Source: Euryarchaeota archaeon UBA88 (GTDB taxonomy: Archaea; Thermoplasmatota; Poseidoniia; Poseidoniales; Poseidoniaceae). From it: a stretch of 20,711 bases of DNA. The translations under genes and the position numbers were made by a program. Numbering within the stretch: the stretch's first letter is position 1; each line of letters starts with the position of its first letter. The notes beneath the pieces are model-generated. The model made no database searches. It had not been told where the DNA came from and saw only the letters and a program-made list of their open reading frames with translations. Location: the NCBI GenBank assembly GCA_002499545.1, contig DAME01000014.1, positions 49,295 to 70,005 of the forward strand, written 5' to 3'. This document shows positions 1 to 6,788 of this stretch, piece by piece.

Positions 1-950
1 CCGCCGCCGCCTCGGCCGCCGCCACCTCTTCCTCTGCGAAGTCCTCGTGTACCGGTTCCAGATTTCTTTGGTCGGACTGTTTGAGGTGCGGACGGTCCTT
101 GCTGTTGATTGGGCTGGTTGCCAACTCCTCCACCGCCTCCGGTGTAGATATTGGTCTCGTTGATGTTGGTAGAGTGACTTTGTCGGCCCCAGCCTCCTCC
201 TCCACCGTAGTATCCCATCCCGTTTCCGTACCCGTTGCCGCCTCGGCCGAAACCTGAACGGAAAGCAAAGAATGCTACCAATACGAGGACAACTAGACAT
301 CCCATGCACATGAGACCTTCCTGGAGAGTCAATTCCTCGGCGGTCACACTCGGGTCTGTCGAGACTGGTGCAGGAATCAAACTTCCTGCATCGGAACTGG
401 TATCATCGCATGCACCATCACACAACCACCAGTCGACCATTTCGGTCAGATCAGTGAGCAACAGCCGCATTCCAATGAACCAATCTTGTGAATCGAAGTA
501 GGGATCGGCTTCTATTCCCATGTCGTTGAAATCCCCATTGTCCAGCCAGTATGTGCCTGTTTCAACAGCGAGACTCCAGTTTCCTGACTGATTTGTGGCC
601 AGCACCATGAGTATTGCATCATCGTATTCTGATTCAAAGAGATTCCATTCATCGAACAGTCCAATCGTGAAGTCAACCAGCGTGGTATTGGTCGTATTTT
701 CAGTTTCATAGTCCGCTGTTGAGTTGATGAGGACAAAGACAATTTCAGTACCCCAATCATCGTAAATTGCCCCAGATAGATCGTTCAAAATGGTCTCCTG
801 GGAGACAGAAAGCAATTCAGCATCGTCAAGCGTAAATTCGTTTTCATCAACTGGATAATTGATTGCAGCACTGCCGTTAGCAGGCAGTAAAACGGTTAGG
901 ACGAGGAAGAAAACTGCGACAACTCGAAGAGAGAAACTACGTTGAAACAT
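1..950 (-). CDS. TPM-domain secreted/membrane protein, C-terminus cut by window edge
   Basis: The frame is open from an ATG at 950 to the window start (about 316 codons), so the 3' end is missing. Residues 8-24 are hydrophobic and end in an Ala/Gly-Ser cleavage-like site (signal peptide). Residues ~40-160 resemble a TPM domain (TLP18.3/Psb32/MOLO-1 family): a predicted beta strand (EIVFVLIN), Asn/Thr-rich N-glycosylation-like sequons, then an FDEWNLFESEYDDAILMVLA stretch matching the family's W-G...ngvLlvva core. A transmembrane segment lies at ~213-231, followed by a Gly/Tyr/Arg-rich low-complexity tail. This is the YgcG-like architecture: signal, TPM, TM, glycine-rich end. TPM domains have been tied to phosphatase activity, photosystem repair and membrane-protein quality control, so the substrate here is unknown. 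The domain lies outside the cell, and the Gly/Arg tail would be cytoplasmic. The assignment is from pattern, without a profile search. Confidence 0.72.
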   Translation of the reverse strand, partial: MFQRSFSLRVVAVFFLVLTVLLPANGSAAINYPVDENEFTLDDAELLSVSQETILNDLSGAIYDDWGTEIVFVLINSTADYETENTTNTTLVDFTIGLFDEWNLFESEYDDAILMVLATNQSGNWSLAVETGTYWLDNGDFNDMGIEADPYFDSQDWFIGMRLLLTDLTEMVDWWLCDGACDDTSSDAGSLIPAPVSTDPSVTAEELTLQEGLMCMGCLVVLVLVAFFAFRSGFGRGGNGYGNGMGYYGGGGGWGRQSHSTNINETNIYTGGGGGVGNQPNQQQGPSAPQTVRPKKSGTGTRGLRRGRGGGGRGGG

Positions 951-1048
951 CTGTTCACCGGTCGTCGCTGGAATCAGCAGGGCATTAATGTTGTGCGAGA
1001 GGAACAAAAACTATGTGGGTTTGAGTTGCCAATCACAACACTGAACCA

Positions 1049-1804
1049 TCACATGTAGAAGGCATCGGGTGATTCCGTTAATTCTGTAACGTAATCCGGT
1101 GCGGCATTCGGGGCGAGAGCTGCCAATTTCTCAGTTAATTTGGTTTGAATTCCGGTCGGCAATGCGATGCCGAGTTCAAACCATTCATCCAGTGCTTCAA
1201 GTAAGCGCTGTGAAGCGAATATGTCGCCACTCGAGCCTACGGTTGTGGCGATGGCACATGCTGAGTTGATGTTGAACAGTGGACCAATGGAGGCAATCAA
1301 TGCAGCAAGACCGATTGCTCCAGATTTTGGTTCATCACGCCGAACATCAATTCCCATGGATTGCAAGTCAATCCGGTGCGATGCACTTGAAGCCACGACA
1401 AAGGTCTCTTTTCGAGTTGGAACGTCCATCAATCCTGCAAGTACAAACAACGTCTCAACATTCTGACCTTGGAGCCACTGCATGACTTCTCGAGCCATAC
1501 CACCTTGATGTTCTGGTTCAAGAGGCTGGGATGTGCCTGTAAGAATGATGATACGTTTCCCAGTAACAGATTCTATAGAGGAAAGAGAGAGGTGAGGTGG
1601 AGCCAGTAAACCCTGCTCATCAAGTACGGCCAAAGGCGGTAGAGCTGTATGATGAAGCCGCGCAATTTCTGTGCATTGATGAGCGGATTTCAGTCCTTCA
1701 ACTGCTACCTTCCCGACGTTACCGACGCCGGGAAGTGCAAACAGCATGAGTGCATGCTTACCTACAGAGCTGTGTCCTTCTCGCCATTCAATGTGCAATC
1801 CCAT
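1049..1804 (-). CDS. PAC2-family protein (proteasome assembly chaperone-like)
   Basis: PAC2-family proteins are archaeal relatives of the eukaryotic proteasome-assembly chaperone PAC2. Their archaeal role is not well established. The diagnostic element is LFALPGVGNVGKVAVEGL near the N-terminus, the family's PGxGNVGxxA signature. It is followed by alternating beta/alpha sequence (RIIILTGTSQP, LFVLAGLMDVP, GAIGLAALIASIGP) typical of the fold. I chose the ATG at 1804 (251 aa, a usual family length). The frame extends upstream to a TTG at 1906 that would overlap the Nop10 stop, but that 34-residue extension (Pro/Lys/Tyr-rich) does not look like family sequence. A TATA-like CATTATAGCGCG lies about 28 nt before the ATG. 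The gene is the last of the eL44-eS27-aIF2alpha-Nop10-PAC2 series, a neighbourhood conserved in many archaea. The start is less certain than the family. Confidence 0.85.
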   Translation of the reverse strand: MGLHIEWREGHSSVGKHALMLFALPGVGNVGKVAVEGLKSAHQCTEIARLHHTALPPLAVLDEQGLLAPPHLSLSSIESVTGKRIIILTGTSQPLEPEHQGGMAREVMQWLQGQNVETLFVLAGLMDVPTRKETFVVASSASHRIDLQSMGIDVRRDEPKSGAIGLAALIASIGPLFNINSACAIATTVGSSGDIFASQRLLEALDEWFELGIALPTGIQTKLTEKLAALAPNAAPDYVTELTESPDAFYM

Positions 1805-1892
1805 ATCTCGCGCATCCTTGTAGGGCGCGCTATAATGTTTGAGATAGCATTCAGGATTTTGAGGTGGTTTACGGGGGGAAACAACGTACCCA

Positions 1893-2135
1893 TCACTCTT
1901 CTTCAAGTGCAGTGTGATTCGCCTTCATTTCTTCAAGCGTATCAAGAGTTGCAAGACCAGCGGTCCATTCCGGAGATTCAACCTGGTACATCTTTCGTCG
2001 AATTCCAGCACGGTGATCTTCAGGAGACCATTTCAACGGAGCGGCAGCCTGTGCTGTTTTACCGCATGACGGACACGTGGTTGCCAAGGTCCAAGCCCCA
2101 CATGTGAGACATTGTTGCAACAATTGTCGTGCCAT
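1893..2135 (-). CDS. nop10: Nop10-like H/ACA ribonucleoprotein subunit
   Basis: Nop10 is a core subunit of the H/ACA RNP, which guides pseudouridylation of rRNA. It binds Cbf5 and stabilises its active site. The 80-residue product shows the archaeal Nop10 zinc ribbon, with Cys9, Cys12, Cys21 and Cys24 in CxxCGxWTL...CPxCG. The conserved Cbf5-contact segment follows (PLKWSPEDHRAGIRRKMY; the family consensus is PPRFSPEDPYGKYRR). Archaeal Nop10 is usually about 55-60 residues, so the acidic, Leu/Glu-rich C-terminal tail of about 25 residues (from EWTAGLATLD on) is an extension. The ATG at 2135 lies 39 nt after the aIF2-alpha stop, consistent with co-transcription. Confidence 0.9.
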   Translation of the reverse strand: MARQLLQQCLTCGAWTLATTCPSCGKTAQAAAPLKWSPEDHRAGIRRKMYQVESPEWTAGLATLDTLEEMKANHTALEEE

Positions 2136-2174
2136 GATACAACCGAGGTGCGGCTTGCTTATGAGTCGAGCGCT

Positions 2175-2963
2175 TCATTCGCGCAATGCAACTGCTTCTC
2201 CACCGGCGTTTCGTACGTGGTCAAGGGTTGCCTTGGTAGCGTTTTCCCACAGCGATTCAGCAGTTTTAAAATCAGGGGCTTTGAGTTCAATTCTGTACTC
2301 TGGTGCACCATTATAGTGGCATGATACTTCGATTTCTTCCTCAGGTGCCGAGAATTCCTCTGCAGCTACAAGGGCGTTTCGAATGATTTCGACTCCGTTC
2401 AACGCATTGATGCTTAACGTGAAAATCCCACGAATCTCAACGAACGGTGGGATGATGTTCTCGACCGAAATTTCGATGAACTCTGCCAACCATTCGCCTT
2501 CAAAGCCTGCGTCTTCTAAAGAACCCGGCGTCATTGCTGCTTCTTCGAACGCAGCATACAAGCCACCGAAGGCATCCGAGAGTTCATCCCCAGATGACTG
2601 AATTTCTTCAGCTGACCATCCGACTTTTTCGCCGAGTACTTTGAGCAATTGATGAGCTCGTTGTTCGTTTTTCCATTCTTGGAGTCGGTCACGACGGCGT
2701 TCTTCTGAAACGGACTTGAGTGAGAGTTCCAGCGACGATCCGTCTTTTCGAGTTCGCATAACTTTGCAGATAAGCCGCTGCCCCTCGCGGACAAATGCTC
2801 GGATATTTTTGACCCATCCACTGGCGATTTCACCGATAAAGATGAATCCTTCAACACCTTTGAATTCATCAAGTTCGACATAGGCACCGTTTTGCTTGAC
2901 TGTTTTCACGGTGACAACGACAAGTTCGCCTTCACCGGGAACGGGCCGTGATGCTTCAGACAT
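2175..2963 (-). CDS. Translation initiation factor aIF2, alpha subunit
   Basis: The alpha subunit of the heterotrimeric factor delivers initiator Met-tRNA to the small ribosomal subunit. The 262-residue length is normal. An N-terminal S1/OB fold (residues ~10-85) carries the family hallmark FIGEIASGWVKNI and ends in LELSLKSVSEERRR. A helical middle domain follows (QEWKNEQRAHQLLKVLGEKVG), then a C-terminal alpha/beta domain that binds the gamma subunit. The ATG at 2963 is preceded by GGAGG, and the eS27 stop lies just upstream, so the two genes are probably translationally coupled. The Shine-Dalgarno sequence is one arm of a perfect inverted repeat (see the separate feature). The family assignment is very secure. 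Confidence 0.96.
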   Translation of the reverse strand: MSEASRPVPGEGELVVVTVKTVKQNGAYVELDEFKGVEGFIFIGEIASGWVKNIRAFVREGQRLICKVMRTRKDGSSLELSLKSVSEERRRDRLQEWKNEQRAHQLLKVLGEKVGWSAEEIQSSGDELSDAFGGLYAAFEEAAMTPGSLEDAGFEGEWLAEFIEISVENIIPPFVEIRGIFTLSINALNGVEIIRNALVAAEEFSAPEEEIEVSCHYNGAPEYRIELKAPDFKTAESLWENATKATLDHVRNAGGEAVALRE

Positions 2964-2978
2964 GGAGGCTCAGCCTCC
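2964..2978 (-). promoter_or_regulatory. Shine-Dalgarno inside a perfect hairpin before aIF2-alpha
   Basis: On the mRNA strand the 15 nt directly before the aIF2-alpha ATG read GGAGGC-UGA-GCCUCC: a perfect 6-bp stem with a 3-nt loop. The left arm is a strong GGAGG ribosome-binding site about 10 nt from the ATG, and the whole element starts right after the eS27 stop codon. A ribosome finishing eS27 would melt the stem, so translational coupling is a natural reading. The structure is seen; the regulatory effect is inferred. Confidence 0.5.
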
Positions 2979-3149
2979 TTACTCAAGCGCTTCGATAACG
3001 GTACATCCAACTAGGTCGGCTTTTCCACCGGATGGGTTGGTAAGGATGGCTCCGCACACAGTACATGGGATAGCGGAGGTGGCGCGGGAGAAAATTGTAG
3101 TTTCACTACCGCAATCTTTGCAGGTCACTCTTAAGAAATTTTGAGCCAT
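2979..3149 (-). CDS. rps27e: Ribosomal protein eS27 (S27e)
   Basis: This is a small-subunit ribosomal protein with a zinc ribbon, shared by archaea and eukaryotes. The 56-residue product begins MAQNFLRVTCKDCG and has the complete ribbon: Cys10, Cys13, Cys29 and Cys32 (CxxC-x15-CxxC). The family C-terminal segment GGKADLVGCTVIEALE follows. An in-frame ATG three codons upstream (3158) is possible, but the ATG at 3149 gives the family-typical N-terminus. The gene sits between eL44 and aIF2-alpha, the standard archaeal order. Its stop is followed immediately by the aIF2-alpha ribosome-binding site. Confidence 0.95.
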   Translation of the reverse strand: MAQNFLRVTCKDCGSETTIFSRATSAIPCTVCGAILTNPSGGKADLVGCTVIEALE

Positions 3150-3159
3150 GGTATTCATC

Positions 3160-3444
3160 TCACTTGTCTATTAGTTCGAACTTCTTCGACCGGCGGCATG
3201 GAGCGTAATGCGCTTTGCCGGTTTCGGTGCATCGGTATAGAATGTTTACTCGCTTGGTCGGCTTTTCACGACCATCGGGCTTTGGACGAGGGAAACCACG
3301 GTATCCAGCCATAACACGGCGGAAACGTCGCTGACCCCAGCGAAGTTCGGAGGCTCGCTTCTTCTTCACTCGCTCGATTGTATGCATTGTGTGCTTACCA
3401 GCAGTTGGGCTGTAACGCTTGACTTGACGTGGCATTTTCACCAT
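3160..3444 (-). CDS. rpl44e: Ribosomal protein eL44 (L44e) with degraded zinc site
   Basis: This is a large-subunit protein near the ribosomal E site. The product has 94 residues, close to family length, and keeps the core WGQRRFRRVMAGYRGFPRPKP, KPTKRVNILYRC and KKFELIDK. The zinc-binding cysteines are mostly gone. Where the family has YCPxC near residue 12, this has YSPTA (Ser12, Ala15). In the second pair only Cys72 remains, with Thr75 in place of the fourth Cys. The fold must therefore be held without the usual C4 zinc site. The start at 3444 (MVKMPRQV) matches the family's MxMPR opening and has AGGTG 5 nt upstream. It is the first gene of the ribosomal/aIF2alpha operon and is divergent from the membrane-protein gene at 3550. 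Confidence 0.95.
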   Translation of the reverse strand: MVKMPRQVKRYSPTAGKHTMHTIERVKKKRASELRWGQRRFRRVMAGYRGFPRPKPDGREKPTKRVNILYRCTETGKAHYAPCRRSKKFELIDK

Positions 3445-3480
3445 AAGAGCACCTTGAGCATTCGGGCCACAAGAGTCGGG

Positions 3481-3490
3481 TATTTAGGAA
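3481..3490 (-). promoter_or_regulatory. Candidate TATA box for the eL44 operon
   Basis: On the minus strand the sequence TTCCTAAATA lies about 40 nt before the eL44 ATG, leaving room for a TSS about 25 nt downstream and a short leader holding the AGGTG ribosome-binding site. It is the most A/T-rich stretch in the 105-bp divergent gap. The assignment is by position and composition only. Confidence 0.4.
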
Positions 3491-3549
3491 TGCCGCATAC
3501 TGCTGGCATGTCAAACCGTGCGACTGAGCGTAAAAAAGGGGGAGATATA

Positions 3550-4371
3550 ATGAACATAACTGCTCAGCATTGGAGCATGGACCCTATGCTTCAGGCGGTG
3601 ATATTGTTTTGGGTTCCCGTCGCAATGCTGCCTTTGGGTGTATGGATTTCTCAATCTTCCAAGCGGCAAGGTCAGGTCAAATTTGGCCGAGTTGTGTCGC
3701 TGGTCGGTATCCTCATGGTGTGTGCCAGCCCATGGACCGTGCCGAGTTCACCGTCGACCGATGCGGGCCATCTTTTGGGCTCAATCATCGGGCCGTGCAT
3801 GATGATGGTGATTGGAATGTATCTCATCGCTTTTTCCGGTAATGTACCCGTGGGGAAACTGCCACAAAGCGACCGACGCCTCGGCTTTCTTCTGGCCGCT
3901 GCAGGTTTTTCATGGCTCGCAGGCATGCACTGGTGGATCTTGACACCGCAGTTGTCTCCAGGTGTAGTGAATCCTTACTGGTATGTGTTCTGGCCGACTT
4001 TCCTGCTGCTCACCTCGTGCCTTGCCTCGTTCTCTGCAACGGCCTTGCTGTTGATTGGTGATGAACGAAAAACGGAAGCATCGCTCATGTACGGCCTTTC
4101 TGGGGTCTCGTTGCTCATGATGTTGGTGGGCTTGAATCTCGATGGTCCCGAAATGTCTTCTGAAGAGTTCCGAATCCATTTGGGCTTGGCAACAGCGGAT
4201 TTACTCGGCATATTGCTTGGTTGTCTCCTCTCAATACTCGCTTTTGCGAGTGTCATATTCTTGTACGAACGCAGTCTTCCAAAACCACAAACGGTTGCCC
4301 CCCCTTCAAACGATGAACTCGAGTTCGCAGCTTCGGTCATTGCCAACCATATTGGAGGTGAAGAAGAATGA
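3550..4371 (+). CDS. Multi-pass membrane protein of unknown function
   Basis: I do not recognise a family. The 273-residue product has about seven hydrophobic helices (roughly residues 14-34, 47-63, 74-94, 109-129, 143-168, 178-197, 211-240). The loops are short and a hydrophilic acidic C-terminal tail ends in GGEEE. A Trp-rich segment (GMHWWILTP...NPYWYVFWP) lies between helices 4 and 5. The start was chosen at 3550 because GGGGGAG sits 5 nt upstream. In-frame ATGs at 3490 and 3508 have no such site and would add a charged leader. The stop overlaps the next gene's ATG (ATGA), so the two genes are one transcription unit and their products may act together. There is no catalytic motif to suggest an enzyme. 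Confidence 0.75.
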   Translation: MNITAQHWSMDPMLQAVILFWVPVAMLPLGVWISQSSKRQGQVKFGRVVSLVGILMVCASPWTVPSSPSTDAGHLLGSIIGPCMMMVIGMYLIAFSGNVPVGKLPQSDRRLGFLLAAAGFSWLAGMHWWILTPQLSPGVVNPYWYVFWPTFLLLTSCLASFSATALLLIGDERKTEASLMYGLSGVSLLMMLVGLNLDGPEMSSEEFRIHLGLATADLLGILLGCLLSILAFASVIFLYERSLPKPQTVAPPSNDELEFAASVIANHIGGEEE

Positions 4372-4844
4372 GTGCTTCAAACAGTTCATTCAATTGGCGA
4401 GTGATGATTCTGGCCTTGATCCTCCCGCCACTGCTGTTGGTCGCACTGGATTTGACGCTGTTCGGGAATGTTCCTTCTGTTGCAATGCCTGAAATCAATC
4501 CACGAATTGCTAATGCAACCCTCACAGCCTACACCTTGTGCTCGCTTGTTTTACTTGGCAACCTGTTTTTCTACGGTGAGTCCAGGAACCGTCCATTAGC
4601 GCCACTGGTTGGTATGGTCGCTGCAGTGAGTTTGGGTGTCCTCGCAACCATCTTCTTCATTGGTCAAGGGTCGATGCTTCTCGAAAACAACGGTTCAGTA
4701 CGAGCGCAGGCGGTGTACAATGTGGTTCACACATTGGTGTCGACGGGTGCCATCATCTTGGCGGTACTTGTTGCAGTAGGCTCGACTTTTTCTTCCATTA
4801 CCGCACAAAAAAACCGAAGTTTCTTTGACGATGAACAAGAGTAA
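4368..4844 (+). CDS. Small four-helix membrane protein of unknown function
   Basis: I do not recognise this protein. The 158-residue product has about four hydrophobic helices (residues ~12-33, 50-67, 76-97, 116-140) and a polar, acidic C-terminus (SFFDDEQE). Its ATG overlaps the stop of the preceding membrane-protein gene by 4 nt. A strong GGAGGTGA ribosome-binding site lies inside that gene, which indicates coupled translation. Length and topology could fit a subunit of a small membrane complex with its neighbour, but nothing in the sequence identifies a substrate. Confidence 0.72.
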   Translation: MSASNSSFNWRVMILALILPPLLLVALDLTLFGNVPSVAMPEINPRIANATLTAYTLCSLVLLGNLFFYGESRNRPLAPLVGMVAAVSLGVLATIFFIGQGSMLLENNGSVRAQAVYNVVHTLVSTGAIILAVLVAVGSTFSSITAQKNRSFFDDEQE

Positions 4845-4922
4845 TCTCACTGCACTGCCGCAGAACCACCTCCGTCGATTTCATAAGGGGGAGGTAGGTG
4901 GGGCGGTTATACAGGTGTTTCT

Positions 4923-5102
4923 ATGTCGAAAGGTACGCCATCTATGGGTAAGCGGCAAAAAACCGCTCACATTCGTTGCCGACGATGTGGTCGAAACGCA
5001 TACCACAAGCAAAAGGGCGTCTGCGCTTCATGCGGCTACGGAGAAACTTCTCGTATGCGCAAACACAGTTGGTCCAAGAAGGCTCACCGCCCTAAGGCTT
5101 GA
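4923..5102 (+). CDS. rpl37e: Ribosomal protein eL37 (L37e)
   Basis: This is a large-subunit zinc-ribbon protein of archaea and eukaryotes. The 59-residue product opens MSKGTPSMGKRQKTAHIRC and has Cys19, Cys22, Cys34 and Cys37 in the arrangement CRRCGRNAYHKQKGVCASCGYG. A basic tail follows (SRMRKHSWSKKAHRPKA). All features match the family, and unlike eL44 in this window its zinc site is intact. A GGTG lies about 5 nt before the ATG. purF begins 71 nt downstream on the same strand. In some archaea an LSm gene precedes eL37; here the upstream gene is an unrelated membrane protein. Confidence 0.95.
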   Translation: MSKGTPSMGKRQKTAHIRCRRCGRNAYHKQKGVCASCGYGETSRMRKHSWSKKAHRPKA

Positions 5103-5173
5103 ATCTGGAGTTGTTCTATTTGAGCCGCAATGGCTACAAAGCGTCAAGCACACGTAGGGGTTGAGGCAACGCT

Positions 5174-6712
5174 ATGTGCGGTATCATAGGAATAGTCGGA
5201 AGAACCGGTGTTCACGTCAACCAATTGGTCTATGACGGCCTTACAGTACTGCAACACCGTGGTCAAGATGCAGCAGGAATCATGACCGAATTTGAAGGTC
5301 AGTTCCGACTACGCAAGTCCAATGGTCTGGTCTCGGATATTTTCTACACCCGACACATGCAACGTCTGCAGGGCAACATTGGAATCGGGCATGTACGGTA
5401 TCCAACTGCCGGCTCCTCTTCAAGAGCCGAAGCACAGCCTTTCTACGTCAATTCACCTTACGGCTTAGGTTTAGCCCACAATGGAAACCTTACCAATGCA
5501 GCTGAATTACGCAGTCAACTCTCCGACAAGCATCATCGCCACATGAATACCAGCAGTGATTCAGAACTCTTACTCAACATGTTGGCAGTGGAACTTTCGA
5601 CCAATGCAACCAATCTATCAATTGACGGTTCTCCTCATATGGACATCGAAACGGTGTTTGGTGCTGTCAAAAATCTCAATCAGCGCGTCACAGGTAGCTA
5701 TGCCTGTGTTTCGATGATTTCTGGGTATGGTTTGCTCGCTTTCCGTGACCCTCACGGCATTCGCCCATTGGTCTTTGGTGTTCGAGAAACCGATGGTGGT
5801 TCCGAATGGGTTTTTGCCAGTGAATCGGTTGCAATCACGGCGCTAGGCTTCGATGTAGTTCGCGACGTGAAACCCGGTGAGGCCATTTTCATTTCGTCTT
5901 CAGGGCACATGTTCAACCGGCAGTGCTCAGAACCAGTAGAGCCTTCTCCGTGCATCTTTGAACACGTCTACTTTGCCCGTCCAGATTCGGTCATTGACGG
6001 AATTTCAGTGTATCATGCTCGACTAAACCAAGGTAACGTATTGGCCAAAAGAATTCTGGAGCAATGGTCAGACCATGACATTGATGCAGTGATCCCTGTT
6101 CCCGATTCTGGGCGAATTGCAGCACTACAAATGGCAGAAGTGTTGGGCGTTCCTTACCGAGAAGGCTTTGTTAAGAATCGGTATGTTGGTCGAACCTTTA
6201 TCATGCCCGGACAAGCTTTGCGAGAGAAATCAGTTCGACGAAAACTCAACGCAATTGGGCATGAATTTGCAGGAAAAAATATCCTCTTAGTCGACGATTC
6301 AATCGTCCGCGGCACTACCAGCGCGCAAATCATTGACATGGCCAGAGACGTCGGTGCCAAAAAGGTGTACTTCGCCTCAGCCGCACCACCAGTTCGCTAT
6401 CCGAACGTGTACGGTATCGACATGCCAGCGGTTAACGAATTCATTGCCAATGGGAAATCAATAGATGAAATTAACACCATCATTGGAAGCGACCGACTGT
6501 TCTATCAATCCCTCGAGGATTTGATTGAAGCAACTCAAATTGGTCAAAATCCTCCCAAGAGATTCGACACCAGTTGTTTCAACGGTGAATACGTAACCGG
6601 TGACATTGATGCTGCCTATCTGCGTAAACTCGATGACTCACGGAACGACTCAGCGAAACGTAACTCAAGCGATGATGATGAAATCATTGACATGCACAAC
6701 GATTCAGCGTGA
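5174..6712 (+). CDS. purF: Amidophosphoribosyltransferase
   Basis: This enzyme catalyses the first committed step of purine synthesis: PRPP plus glutamine gives 5-phosphoribosylamine. The 512-residue product starts MCGIIGIVG, so Cys2 becomes the N-terminal nucleophile of the class II glutaminase domain without a propeptide. Conserved glutaminase segments follow (HRGQDAAGI, GHVRYPTAGSS, AHNGNLTN). The phosphoribosyltransferase half carries the PRPP loop ILLVDDSIVRGTTS at ~residues 370-383. Of the four Cys that hold a 4Fe-4S cluster in the Bacillus type, only the ones in CIFEHVYFARP and in SCFNGEY appear present (NVYGID has Asn), so no cluster is expected. The protein ends in a hydrophilic Asp/Ser-rich tail of about 25 residues. 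The upstream neighbour is eL37. Confidence 0.96.
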   Translation: MCGIIGIVGRTGVHVNQLVYDGLTVLQHRGQDAAGIMTEFEGQFRLRKSNGLVSDIFYTRHMQRLQGNIGIGHVRYPTAGSSSRAEAQPFYVNSPYGLGLAHNGNLTNAAELRSQLSDKHHRHMNTSSDSELLLNMLAVELSTNATNLSIDGSPHMDIETVFGAVKNLNQRVTGSYACVSMISGYGLLAFRDPHGIRPLVFGVRETDGGSEWVFASESVAITALGFDVVRDVKPGEAIFISSSGHMFNRQCSEPVEPSPCIFEHVYFARPDSVIDGISVYHARLNQGNVLAKRILEQWSDHDIDAVIPVPDSGRIAALQMAEVLGVPYREGFVKNRYVGRTFIMPGQALREKSVRRKLNAIGHEFAGKNILLVDDSIVRGTTSAQIIDMARDVGAKKVYFASAAPPVRYPNVYGIDMPAVNEFIANGKSIDEINTIIGSDRLFYQSLEDLIEATQIGQNPPKRFDTSCFNGEYVTGDIDAAYLRKLDDSRNDSAKRNSSDDDEIIDMHNDSA

Positions 6713-6758
6713 GTCTAATCGAATGCTGTCTGAAAGCACCCACCCAACGAGGGGATGG

Positions 6759-6767
6759 GATTAATTG
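6759..6767 (+). promoter_or_regulatory. Candidate TATA box for the 6789 gene
   Basis: GATTAATTG is centred about 26 nt before the ATG at 6789. That spacing would put the transcription start at or next to the start codon, giving a leaderless mRNA, which is common in archaea. No ribosome-binding site is evident before this ATG. The call is by position and composition only. Confidence 0.35.
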
Positions 6768-6788
6768 TCAAGGGCTCATCATTGATGC

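Noticed and set aside
1649..2107. Plus-strand 152-codon frame opposite PAC2 and Nop10
   Set aside because: It is antisense to two confidently assigned genes, with no domain-like sequence.
3382..3549. Longer N-terminus for the 3550 membrane protein
   Set aside because: The in-frame upstream segment overlaps the divergent eL44 gene and lacks a ribosome-binding site. GGGGGAG directly precedes the ATG at 3550.
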